A DNA stretch of 54,235 nt. Source: an uncultured Lachnospiraceae bacterium (GTDB lineage: Bacteria; Bacillota; Clostridia; Lachnospirales; Lachnospiraceae). Shown in pieces: positions 1-7,950 of the stretch. Every line of letters starts with the position of its first letter. Position 1 is the first letter of the stretch. The stretch lies in the NCBI GenBank assembly GCA_947173945.1, contig CAMWGV010000012.1, forward strand, positions 1 through 54,235, written 5' to 3'. The notes under the pieces are model-generated. The model searched no databases and was not told where the DNA came from. It saw only the letters and a list, made by a program, of their open reading frames with translations. Position numbers and translations under genes: made by a program.

Positions 1-471
1 GTAGCAATTGTGTGTGCCATGCAGCATAAACCAAGCCTTTATATTCTGGATGAACCAACAAGCGGTCTGGATCCATTAATGCAAAAGGAGTTTTTTGAAA
101 TTTTAAAGGAACGGCATAGTGATGGCGCAACCATTTTTCTTTCGTCACATGTCCTATCTGAAATACAAAAAAATTGTGTACGTGCAGCAATTATTAAAAA
201 TGGAACAGTTGTTGCCCTTGACAAAGTCGAAAATCTTTCCAAAACAGGTGCAAAACGTATAACACTTCATGGCGTAACGTCTATTCCTGAAACCCTTGTC
301 GTACAATCGGTTGAAGTGGGAGAGGACTATATCACATTTCTTTATTGTGACGAAATAAAACGGCTTTTAACTACAGCAGCCAATATGCCTATTACGGATA
401 TAACAATTGTTGAGCCTGATTTAGATGAAATTTTTATGTATTATTATGAAAAGGACGGTAAAAACGAATGA
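1..471 (+). CDS. ABC transporter ATP-binding protein, C-terminal part (cut by window edge)
   Basis: The reading frame is open from base 1, so the gene starts outside the window. The visible part has the Walker B motif followed by the D-loop (YILDEPTSGLDP) and the H-loop (SSHVLSE). Walker A, the Q-loop and the signature motif would lie upstream. After the nucleotide-binding core comes a tail of about 80 residues with a C-terminal segment (EPDLDEIFMYYY) typical of drug or bacitracin-type ABC-2 export ATPases. The stop codon overlaps the start of the downstream permease (ATGA), so the two are translationally coupled and should form one exporter. The substrate cannot be read from sequence. Confidence 0.93.
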   Translation, partial: VAIVCAMQHKPSLYILDEPTSGLDPLMQKEFFEILKERHSDGATIFLSSHVLSEIQKNCVRAAIIKNGTVVALDKVENLSKTGAKRITLHGVTSIPETLVVQSVEVGEDYITFLYCDEIKRLLTTAANMPITDITIVEPDLDEIFMYYYEKDGKNE

Positions 472-1256
472 CAATTTATATAAAAGAGCTCAGACAATCC
501 ATTAAATCGTTATTGATCTGGACATGTTCCATTGGCATTATGATATTAATATGTATCCTTATATTTCCGGAAATGAAAAACGAAATGGACAGCATGAGCA
601 ATCTGTTTTCAAATATGGGTGGATTTACGGCCGCATTTGGAATGGATAAACTTAATTTTGGAGAACTGATGGGCTTTTATGGAATAGAAAGTGGAAATAT
701 ACTCGGAATCGGCGGCGGCTTTTTTGCAGCACTTCTCGGAGTGTCTGCATTAGCAAAAGAGGAGAGAGAGCGTACCGCTGAATTTCTTCTGACGCATCCG
801 GTAAGCAGAGCTTCTATTGTTTCACAAAAGCTTTTATCGGTTATTACGCAGTTACTCATTATGAACGGCTTAGTTATAATCATAAGTCTGATTTCCTCAA
901 AAATCATTGGTGAGGAGTTTCAGATGAGGGAATTCATGCTTTTACACATGGCTTACTTAATATTACAGCTTGAAATTTCCTGTATATGCTTTGGAATTTC
1001 TGCATTTATAAGACGAGGCAGCATTGGGATAGGCTTAGGGCTTGCGCTTGCTTTCTATTTTATGAACATTGTATGCAACATAAGTGAGAAAGCGGACTTT
1101 TTGAAGTATATCACGCCTTATGCATACGCCGATGCAAGTAAGGTTATTCCAACAGCAAAGCTTGAAATGAACCTGATCATGCTAGGGGTTTTATTTTCAA
1201 TGCTGGGCGTGATAACTGCTTATGTGAAATATACAAAAAAGGATATAGCTGCCTGA
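468..1256 (+). CDS. ABC-2 type transporter permease
   Basis: This 262-residue protein has about six hydrophobic segments: one near residues 13-33, a pair around 80-95 and 120-140, and three in the second half. A cytoplasmic loop (ALAKEERERTAEFLLTHPVSR) lies between the second and third segments. That loop, with its ERTAEFLL and P-(V/I)-SR pattern, is typical of ABC-2 permeases that pair with bacitracin/drug-export ATPases. The ATG overlaps the stop of the ATPase gene, so it is the membrane half of the same exporter. The gene ends one base before the stop of the convergent recombinase gene, and no terminator hairpin is visible between them. Confidence 0.88.
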   Translation: MTIYIKELRQSIKSLLIWTCSIGIMILICILIFPEMKNEMDSMSNLFSNMGGFTAAFGMDKLNFGELMGFYGIESGNILGIGGGFFAALLGVSALAKEERERTAEFLLTHPVSRASIVSQKLLSVITQLLIMNGLVIIISLISSKIIGEEFQMREFMLLHMAYLILQLEISCICFGISAFIRRGSIGIGLGLALAFYFMNIVCNISEKADFLKYITPYAYADASKVIPTAKLEMNLIMLGVLFSMLGVITAYVKYTKKDIAA

Positions 1257-1257
1257 T

Positions 1258-2310
1258 TTATTGTTTTTCCCTCAGGGTAACCTTATTCCGGGCTGTACGG
1301 CGCCTGTTTTCGTCAATATCAGCATAATGGCGTCTGGTAGTATTAACATCGGTATGTCCCAAAACATCAGCAACAAGGTAAATATCACCGGTTTCCTGAT
1401 AAAGTGACGTACCGTAGGTACTACGGAGTTTATGCGGCGTAATATGCTTTAAAGGCACAGAACAGGAAGAATATTTTTTAACCATGTTCTCAACTGTTCG
1501 AACGCCTATTCGTTTGTTTTGTGAGGAGAGGAACAGAGCATTTTCGTGACCCTTCTGGGGATTCATTTTCTTTCGTTCCTCCATGTATGTAGCTAAGGGC
1601 TCAGAAGCCTCATCGCTGAAATATACGATGGCTTCCTTGCCGCCTTTGCGGACAATTTTAATGCACATTTTATCAAAATCAACGTCCTTAAGGTCTAAAC
1701 CGACACATTCAGATATACGGATTCCGGTGCTTAACATAAGCGTTAAAAGGGCTAAATCACGATTTTTTGTCTTAGAATGATACTGTAATTGTTTATTGGT
1801 CAAATGGTTGCCATATTCAACTGTATCAAGGAATTCAGCCACCTCGTTAGCCTCCATACGTACAATCTGTTTTTCGTGTATTTTGGGCATATCAACCTTA
1901 ACAAGCGGATTTTGGCTTAAAAGGTCATTCTTATACAAATATGCGTAGAAAATTCTTAAACTCGTTAATTTGCGCTTTATAGCGGCCTTGCCATTCGTGT
2001 ATATTTTGCCGTTTTTCGTGTATTTTTGCAAATAGTCAAGGTAATCCTCAATAAACATGGAATCTATGTCATTTAAGACATCAAGAGAAATGTCCTTTAA
2101 GCTGTCAAAAGATTGTTTGTCATAAGACATATATATGTATTCAAAAAAGGTTTTTATGTCACGTATATAACCAAGCTGTGTACGTGAAGCTTTGGATTGC
2201 TGGATACCTCGGACAAATCGTTTTACATATGGAGGAAGTTCCTCGCATATTGCACGAATGTAATCTAAGTTTTGCATTTCATTTTGTTCGTGATAAGTAT
2301 AATCAGCCAT
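1258..2310 (-). CDS. tyrosine recombinase/integrase (XerC/D-like)
   Basis: This 350-residue protein has an N-terminal SAM-like core-binding domain (about residues 20-140) and a C-terminal catalytic domain. The catalytic set is visible: Arg in STGIRISE, Lys in KGGKE, His-x-x-Arg in PHKLRST, His in LGHTDV and the Tyr nucleophile in RRHYAD. I chose the ATG at 2310 because AGGAGG lies 8 bases upstream; the longer frame to 2349 has no ribosome site. It has its own promoter. Architecture and length fit XerC/D-type site-specific recombinases. I see no excisionase, att repeats or cargo, so it may be a resident chromosomal enzyme rather than part of a mobile element. Confidence 0.9.
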   Translation of the reverse strand: MADYTYHEQNEMQNLDYIRAICEELPPYVKRFVRGIQQSKASRTQLGYIRDIKTFFEYIYMSYDKQSFDSLKDISLDVLNDIDSMFIEDYLDYLQKYTKNGKIYTNGKAAIKRKLTSLRIFYAYLYKNDLLSQNPLVKVDMPKIHEKQIVRMEANEVAEFLDTVEYGNHLTNKQLQYHSKTKNRDLALLTLMLSTGIRISECVGLDLKDVDFDKMCIKIVRKGGKEAIVYFSDEASEPLATYMEERKKMNPQKGHENALFLSSQNKRIGVRTVENMVKKYSSCSVPLKHITPHKLRSTYGTSLYQETGDIYLVADVLGHTDVNTTRRHYADIDENRRRTARNKVTLREKQ

Positions 2311-2355
2311 AAATAAAACCTCCTGTGAATATAGTTGTGCGTAAACCATATGTTA

Positions 2356-2385
2356 ATTATAGCACGTTTACCCATATTTTAGCAA
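2356..2385 (-). promoter_or_regulatory. Predicted sigma-A promoter of the recombinase gene
   Basis: On the minus strand a -35 TTGCTA is followed by an 18-base spacer and a perfect -10 TATAAT, about 45 bases upstream of the chosen start codon. No competing start lies between this promoter and the AGGAGG. Confidence 0.65.
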
Positions 2386-2393
2386 TAGCTATT

Positions 2394-2417
2394 TTCGTAA
2401 AACCTGAGTTTTGCGAA
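2394..2417. repeat. Inverted repeat just upstream of the recombinase promoter
   Basis: Two 10-base arms (TTCGTAAAAC and GTTTTGCGAA) are complementary except at one position and surround a 4-base CTGA loop. The repeat begins 9 bases upstream of the -35 box of the recombinase gene and lies downstream of the membrane-protein gene. There is no T-run after it, so it is a poor terminator. It could bind a regulator or the recombinase itself, which is inference only. Confidence 0.5.
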
Positions 2418-2471
2418 TAGTTCAAAGTCAATAATATCATATTAGCACTTACGCATTATTCTCTACCCCAT

Positions 2472-3089
2472 TTATTTTTTTCTTATTTTATAATACACAG
2501 ATCTTAACCAATTCCATATAGCACATCCTAAACAACATACAAGTTCAATAACAAAAATGACAAGAATAATAGAAATAACTATTACAGAAATATCATATAA
2601 AATTTTAATTCCTGAAATACCTAAGATTAAAAAAGCAGCCATAACCAAAACTTCTAATGAAAATCTAAATAATAATTGTTGTGAAGCTGGCAAATACTTA
2701 TACATTTGAAAAAAATTTGGCTCTAAATAGCCTAATCTCTGGCGAAGATATGAATTTCTTTCATATATATTATCTTCAAATTTTTCATATGCTGTTCTTT
2801 TCTTTGCGTATGTATTACTATCCACCAAAGTCTTAAATGCCCTAATTGTTGTTCTGTCAACATATTTATTATATTTATCAAGGTACGGTCTGCTTTCATT
2901 TATAACGGAATCCATATCATTATTTTCTTTAATCAGTCTGTATAAAGGATAATAAACTCTATTGTAAGCTATTTCCAGTTTATCTAAAGGTCTGCTTTTA
3001 TTGTAATTATATATTGTTATAAGAAATGTAATTAAGCCTGCCATAAATGTCGACAATATAATTTTTATGATTTCAAATAATATTTCCAT
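2472..3089 (-). CDS. Hypothetical membrane protein, unidentified
   Basis: I do not recognise this 205-residue protein. It has one hydrophobic segment at the N-terminus (about residues 5-28). A soluble middle of about 110 residues follows, rich in Tyr, Arg and Lys with pattern PLYRLIKEN and RAFKTLVD. A hydrophobic pair sits at about 145-195, and the tail is basic (YYKIRKK). The layout suggests a membrane-anchored protein with a helical cytoplasmic domain. The codon bias is more AT-rich than that of the surrounding housekeeping genes, which may point to accessory status. A GGAG sequence lies 12 bases before the ATG, which is a long spacing. A putative promoter lies at 3219-3247. Confidence 0.7.
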   Translation of the reverse strand: MEILFEIIKIILSTFMAGLITFLITIYNYNKSRPLDKLEIAYNRVYYPLYRLIKENNDMDSVINESRPYLDKYNKYVDRTTIRAFKTLVDSNTYAKKRTAYEKFEDNIYERNSYLRQRLGYLEPNFFQMYKYLPASQQLLFRFSLEVLVMAAFLILGISGIKILYDISVIVISIILVIFVIELVCCLGCAIWNWLRSVYYKIRKK

Positions 3090-3218
3090 AGTATATAAAA
3101 TCTCCCCTTCCTCAATTGCTGTCCGTATTTTTGTTCCTAGATACTGTAGCTTATCACTTAGCTATTTTTGAACACTTCATCATCCTTTATTTTTTTATCT
3201 CAAGTTTTCTTTGTAATT

Positions 3219-3247
3219 ATTATAACATGAAAAAAATTTACGGGCAA
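3219..3247 (-). promoter_or_regulatory. Putative promoter for the 205-residue membrane protein
   Basis: TTGCCC, a 17-base spacer and TATAAT preceded by TGT (extended -10) occur on the minus strand. The -35 hexamer lies inside the 3' arm of the upstream terminator hairpin. It would give a leader of about 120 bases before the gene. Confidence 0.5.
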
Positions 3248-3288
3248 TCACATGCATTAGAATACCAATTTCATGCATGTGATTGCCC
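3242..3288 (-). terminator. Rho-independent terminator of surface protein A
   Basis: A perfect 16-bp inverted repeat (arms 3242-3257 and 3273-3288) with a 15-base loop is followed on the minus strand by GTAAATTTTTTT. It lies about 57 bases downstream of the stop of the 1461-residue surface protein gene. Its stem resembles the terminator at 7874-7925 of the paralogous gene, so the terminator was duplicated along with the gene. Confidence 0.88.
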
Positions 3289-3344
3289 ATATTTAAATCA
3301 TAAATTTTGTCTGCCGTCTGCACATAAGTTAATGCATCGGCATA

Positions 3345-6300
3345 TTAATTTTTCCTCTTGTTTTTCATGGTCAATACCAATATACCTAAGAGAGACAACA
3401 TTCCAAGTCCAATAACACCGATTGAATTTGTGCTATCTCCTGTTACAGGACCAGCTGCTGGTGTCTCTGTAGTCGGAGCTTCCGTAGTCGGTGGCTGTAT
3501 GATTGGATCTTCTGCGGTCGATGCCTCTGTAGTCGGCTCTTCCGTTGTTGGCTCCTCCGTGGTCGGTGTCTCTGTAGTCGGTTCTTCCGTAGTTGGTTCT
3601 TCTGTAGTCGGCTTCTCCTTCGCCACATATACAGGTGTCAAAACAATAGAGCCATTTGTCGTACTGATTGTAGCACCTGCAGCATAGCTGGTGCCGGCTG
3701 CATCCTTCCATCCTTTAAAGGTAAAGCCCGTAACCGACTGCCCTGCTCTTACAGTATATACAAATTTCTTAGTATGCGTGCTTATCTGATAAACGGTTTT
3801 ACTTTCCGTACTCAGCGTTGTACCGTCCTTTTTCAGATACTTCAGCTGTCCTTGTTTTTCATACACACAGTAAACATTTAAGCCACTAGGAGAAACTGTT
3901 ACATTATCTCCTGCCTTCTTCAAAGTATCAGCAGAAGAAACAGTAGCATTCTCGTTGAGGACATACCCCACAAAGGTATTCTTTTCACCGGCATTATATG
4001 TAGCCAGTCCACGCTCTATCTCATCCTCATTGTTGTAAAAAGTAACGGCGGTTCTGTAATCCGAGGCAGCATTATATGTATGATAGCTGATATAAGCCGT
4101 CTTTTTATATATGGCATATAAGGTAATATCTTCCGTCCCTGCCGTAAGCGTAGCAAGTCCTACTTTTGCATTTTGGTTCGTATTCCAGCCGACAAACTCA
4201 TATCCCGTCTTGGAAGCGGTATAGGTTAAATCAACAGGATCTCCGTTAGGATAGCTGATTTGTGTCAGGCTTCCACCGCTAAAGGAACCACCTCCGTTTG
4301 CCGTGACATTGTAAGTCACATTGCAGTCTTCCGTGGTTGACTCCTCATATACAGGTGTCAGAACAATAGAACTTTCCATCGTACTGATTGTAGCGCCTGC
4401 AGCATAGCTGGTGCCGGCTGCATCCTTCCATCCTTTAAAGGTAAAGCCCGTAACCGACTGCCCTGCTCTTACAGTATATACAAATTTCTTAGTATGCGTG
4501 CTTATCTGATAAACGGTTTTACTTTCCGTACTCAGCGTTGTACCGTCCTTTTTCAGATAATTCAGCTGTCCTTGCTTTGAATATACACAGTAAACATCTA
4601 AGCCTTCAAGAGAAACTGTTACATTATCTCCTGCATTCATCAAATCGTCAGCAGAAGAAACATCAGCATTCTCATTGAGGACATATCCTGCAAAGGTATT
4701 ATCTCCACCAGCATTATATGTAGCCAGCCCATGCTCTATCTCATCCTCATTGTTGTAAAAGGTAACGGTGGTTTTGTAATCCGAGGCGACATCATATGTA
4801 TGATAGTTGATATCAACCGTCTTTTTATATATGGCATATAAGGTAATATCCTCTGTCTCTACCGTAAGCGTATCAAGTCCTACTTTTGCGTCTTTGTCCG
4901 TATTCCAACCAACAAACTCATAGTCCGTCTTGGAAGCGGTATAGGTTAAATCAACAGGATCTCCGTTAAGGTAGCTGATTCGCTTCCGTTTTCCATCCTT
5001 AATTTCGTCATCGCTAAGTTTTTCACCGTCAAAGGTATCGCCTCCGTTTGTCGTGACATCATAGGTCACATCATAGCCTTCTCTTAAAACAGCATATGAT
5101 TTGTCGTCGTCCTCTTCATACTTTATGACGTAACCGTCTTTTTTTGCAAACATCTGTGAGGTAATATCGGTCTTCAGTTCCGCAACCTTTCTGCCATCGT
5201 AATATCCCGCTTCGATTGTATCAAAGACTATCGTGCCGTCCAAATTTTTGAAGGTGTCCGTAAATGTATAGAACCCGGTGTCTGACCCTAAATAATACAC
5301 ACTGTCATCACTATGTAATGTTTGAGTAGTAATACGAACTGATTTATTTTCAGCGAGAGAAGGATCAAAATATATATTACCTTCTCCACCATCGGTAAGC
5401 GTTGCCTTCGAGCCTTGAAAAATTAATTGTGACCAATTCTTTTCGGAACCATCATATACATTCCAATCCTCGTTATTATAAATCTCAGAGTCAGAGTCAA
5501 GAATTGTCGTGCTTGCGGTCTCTGCTATATAAATACCTGTTTTACAGTTATGTACATCAACTGTTATGCTCGTTATGCTTCCACTGGTTTTAATACCATT
5601 GCCACATTCATATATTTCCAACCGATTTTCCCAGCCTTGCGGATATGAATAAATCCCATAGTTGGAAAGAAGACCGTCTTCTGAACATCGGCGGATAGTA
5701 TCCAATGTAGTAGTCGGGGATTGATTATCTGTATTTTTATATAAATTTTTCACTTCCATTCCGTACTTGCAATCTTCTATCAGATTATTGCCATAGGAAT
5801 AAGTATCGCTCGTTGATTTGATACCGGTTCCACAATTATATATATCCGTATCCGCAATATTCAGTCGGTTTTGAGTGTCAACTCCTATTTCACAATCATA
5901 AATCTCGGATTTTCCTTTAGCATTCACAGTCCTGTCGGAATATTTCTCCAACTTCTCATATCCGTCAGATCGTAAATGATAAGGATGATCCAGACTGTAT
6001 ATATATAATGGCGAGATAGATGTATTGGAAAAACCCGTTGTTATAGAAGGTTCACCCTTTACAACACAATTATAGAAATATGATGTACTGTTGTTATCGA
6101 AACGCATACTTACAGATGTTTTTCCACCGGTAAAGCTTGTATCATAGACAGATGTACTACCAGCACATATTAGATTTGTGTCCTTGCTTTGGTACTTACA
6201 GCTAATAATTGTCGCATTATTACTTGTGGCAGACATATCACTTCCGATGTCAAAATCATTGATATCACAATCTATCAGAAAACATGTACTACGAGCTGCA

Positions 6301-7730
6301 GTAACACCGGCAGAATCTACCGCTGAGGCTCTTGCCGTTAATGTTGTATTTACTATGGCAACCAAATCCCCTGCCATATTAATTCCTTCCTTGCAATCTG
6401 ATATCGTACAGTCCGATACTACGACCTGGCATCCATCTAATTTAATACTTGTATCAAAGCCTTTAATTATACAGCCTTTAATCTGAGGTCTCGATTTAAG
6501 GTCATAGTCGTCAGATATATAAGTGCTTTGCAAACGACTAATACCATTAAATCCGACCGTGTTGGAAGCACCCTCCCGTGCCTCCATAGTAAGATTTGAA
6601 ATTGTTGCCTTGTTATATCCCATCAAATTCTGGATGTCAACTCCGGTAATACAATCCGTAATTGCAATATCATCGATTGTGAGTGTATCAATACCAAAAC
6701 TCATGACGTTGATTCTTTCCATCTTGATTCCCGTATCAAACCCTGTAATCGTACATCCTGTAATTTCTTCTATCCCAACACCATATTGATCAATCGCAGT
6801 TATTCCTGTCTCTGAGGTGCTAAGCTCACATCCGGATATTGATTTGATAATGTAAGGGGCACCGTCGTAATCTGGCATCCCCTCTCCAAAGACGGTTCCC
6901 GTACAGTTTGTTGCCGTAATGCCAGAAAAGCTTACAGGGCATGTAGATTTAGTTTTAAATAAGAGCCCGCAGTTATCCATAATGCAATCAGAGAAGCTGA
7001 CAGGGCATACCCCACCCGTTGAATAAACGCACGGATCCGAACAACTAGAAAACTTACAGTTGGAGATAGAAATTCCATTTGCTGAACTGGATGCCTCCAC
7101 CTGAACCTTTCCATTTTTGAAGTCTACATTATCTATTGCTATGGTAGTTGCTGCCTGAACCATAAATAAAGGATAAGCACCGCCCCCTATATCTATACTG
7201 TGTCCGTTACCTAAAAGCAGGAATTTCTCTTTCGGAATAGTTAAATAAGTAGCACTAGGCAATGTGATATCAGTATTTAAAATAATTACTACCGAATTTT
7301 CATCTCCAATGTATGTTGCTCCCCATTCAGAAGCTTGCGCCCACCCACTGCCATCACTCGGTGTATGCTTAAACAGGCTGTTCCACTCGTCTTGGGAATT
7401 AATCTCAATTTTATATCCATCCTCCGGCACGTCCGGAGACGCTGCATATAACAATGCATCTCCTACCGTGGCAGCGGCATATAACAACACATCTTCTGCC
7501 GTGACAGATGAGGCATAAATATTCTCCGCATCTCCTACCGTGGCAGATGGAAGTGCGTCTGTACCTGTTGCCGCCTGAATGGTTCCTTCCACATATGTAG
7601 TATATGTAGCATCCGTATCTGTCGCACATTGCTCCGCATTTTCGGCATAAGACATAGAGCCTGGTGTATTTATAATCAACAGGCATGTACACAGTATGGA
7701 ACAACAAAGCTTTTTCAGTTTTCTTCTCAC
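3345..7730 (-). CDS. Large secreted cell-surface protein A: beta-helix, List-Bact repeats, Thr-rich stalk, xPxTG-like anchor
   Basis: This 1461-residue protein starts at GTG, with AGGAGG 8 bases upstream. Residues 1-31 form a signal peptide. A right-handed parallel beta-helix region (about 165-830) follows, seen as repeated short rungs of the type SISGCELS, ITGCTITGFDTGI and ISDCKEGI with regularly spaced Cys and Asn. Next are two copies of a module of about 240 residues. Each has a Listeria-Bacteroides/InlB-type repeat (VGWNTD, DITLYAIYKK), a linker, and a QL(N/K)YLKKDGTTLS plus GFTFKGWKDAAG repeat. A PTTEE stalk (about 1370-1425) precedes GPVTGDS, a hydrophobic helix and a KNKRKN tail, which is the layout of a sortase substrate with G in place of L. 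No catalytic motif is recognised. An adhesin or surface-binding role is inference. It has its own promoter and terminator. Confidence 0.85.
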   Translation of the reverse strand: MRRKLKKLCCSILCTCLLIINTPGSMSYAENAEQCATDTDATYTTYVEGTIQAATGTDALPSATVGDAENIYASSVTAEDVLLYAAATVGDALLYAASPDVPEDGYKIEINSQDEWNSLFKHTPSDGSGWAQASEWGATYIGDENSVVIILNTDITLPSATYLTIPKEKFLLLGNGHSIDIGGGAYPLFMVQAATTIAIDNVDFKNGKVQVEASSSANGISISNCKFSSCSDPCVYSTGGVCPVSFSDCIMDNCGLLFKTKSTCPVSFSGITATNCTGTVFGEGMPDYDGAPYIIKSISGCELSTSETGITAIDQYGVGIEEITGCTITGFDTGIKMERINVMSFGIDTLTIDDIAITDCITGVDIQNLMGYNKATISNLTMEAREGASNTVGFNGISRLQSTYISDDYDLKSRPQIKGCIIKGFDTSIKLDGCQVVVSDCTISDCKEGINMAGDLVAIVNTTLTARASAVDSAGVTAARSTCFLIDCDINDFDIGSDMSATSNNATIISCKYQSKDTNLICAGSTSVYDTSFTGGKTSVSMRFDNNSTSYFYNCVVKGEPSITTGFSNTSISPLYIYSLDHPYHLRSDGYEKLEKYSDRTVNAKGKSEIYDCEIGVDTQNRLNIADTDIYNCGTGIKSTSDTYSYGNNLIEDCKYGMEVKNLYKNTDNQSPTTTLDTIRRCSEDGLLSNYGIYSYPQGWENRLEIYECGNGIKTSGSITSITVDVHNCKTGIYIAETASTTILDSDSEIYNNEDWNVYDGSEKNWSQLIFQGSKATLTDGGEGNIYFDPSLAENKSVRITTQTLHSDDSVYYLGSDTGFYTFTDTFKNLDGTIVFDTIEAGYYDGRKVAELKTDITSQMFAKKDGYVIKYEEDDDKSYAVLREGYDVTYDVTTNGGDTFDGEKLSDDEIKDGKRKRISYLNGDPVDLTYTASKTDYEFVGWNTDKDAKVGLDTLTVETEDITLYAIYKKTVDINYHTYDVASDYKTTVTFYNNEDEIEHGLATYNAGGDNTFAGYVLNENADVSSADDLMNAGDNVTVSLEGLDVYCVYSKQGQLNYLKKDGTTLSTESKTVYQISTHTKKFVYTVRAGQSVTGFTFKGWKDAAGTSYAAGATISTMESSIVLTPVYEESTTEDCNVTYNVTANGGGSFSGGSLTQISYPNGDPVDLTYTASKTGYEFVGWNTNQNAKVGLATLTAGTEDITLYAIYKKTAYISYHTYNAASDYRTAVTFYNNEDEIERGLATYNAGEKNTFVGYVLNENATVSSADTLKKAGDNVTVSPSGLNVYCVYEKQGQLKYLKKDGTTLSTESKTVYQISTHTKKFVYTVRAGQSVTGFTFKGWKDAAGTSYAAGATISTTNGSIVLTPVYVAKEKPTTEEPTTEEPTTETPTTEEPTTEEPTTEASTAEDPIIQPPTTEAPTTETPAAGPVTGDSTNSIGVIGLGMLSLLGILVLTMKNKRKN
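3461..3615 (-). repeat. 15-bp coding tandem repeats (PTTEE stalk) in surface protein A
   Basis: The strand encodes repeated 5-residue units (PTTEE, PTTET and PTTEA variants) in periods of 15 bases, interrupted once by AEDPIIQP. About nine units are visible. The same array in the paralogue (8068-8312) is longer. Such arrays commonly change copy number by slippage or recombination. Confidence 0.85.
3627..5066 (-). repeat. Intragenic tandem duplication, 720-bp period
   Basis: Bases 3676-3839 are identical to 4396-4559, 164 bases with no difference. Similarity at the same 720-base offset extends over most of 3627-4346 against 4347-5066. The unit encodes about 240 residues of repeat module. The paralogous gene has a single, more diverged copy at about 8320-9050. 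The identity inside gene A indicates a recent duplication or gene conversion. Confidence 0.9.
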
Positions 7731-7835
7731 TTTTATATCCTCCTTTTTTCTTTCGTTCCCTCGCCAATTCCTCCCCCACAGACGATTAGAGTTTCATTCA
7801 CATTTGTTATATCGCAAAATAATATAATTAGAAAC

Positions 7836-7863
7836 ATTATAACATATTTTCTGCCAATGTAAA
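7836..7863 (-). promoter_or_regulatory. Promoter of surface protein A
   Basis: The minus strand has TTTACA, a 16-base spacer and TATAAT with an upstream TGT (extended -10). It lies about 105 bases before the GTG start, in the 220-base gap between the two paralogues and just downstream of the terminator of the upstream gene. Confidence 0.7.
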
Positions 7864-7873
7864 ACAAAAATTA

Positions 7874-7925
7874 CGGGCAAGTACATGCTTGAAAATCCAA
7901 TTAATTTCATCCATGTGCTCGCCCG
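7874..7925 (-). terminator. Rho-independent terminator of surface protein B
   Basis: 14-base arms (7874-7887 and 7912-7925) pair with one wobble and one mismatch and are followed on the minus strand by TAATTTTTGTTTT. It lies 26 bases past the stop codon of the 1318-residue gene. Its core (CGGGCAA...ACATG) is shared with the terminator at 3242-3288. Confidence 0.85.
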
Positions 7926-7950
7926 AATAATTTAAATAATAAAAACGTAT

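Noticed and set aside
2310-2349. N-terminal 13-residue extension of the recombinase
   Set aside because: No ribosome site precedes it, while AGGAGG precedes the ATG at 2310.
1258-3089. Mobile element carrying the recombinase and the neighbouring membrane protein
   Set aside because: No direct repeats, tRNA target, excisionase or transfer genes are visible, so the recombinase alone does not justify the call.
3433-3711. Extra open frames over the PTTEE repeats of surface protein A (both strands), and similar ones at 7964-8383 in B
   Set aside because: They are by-products of the 15-bp repeats, have no ribosome site or sensible composition, and lie wholly inside real genes.
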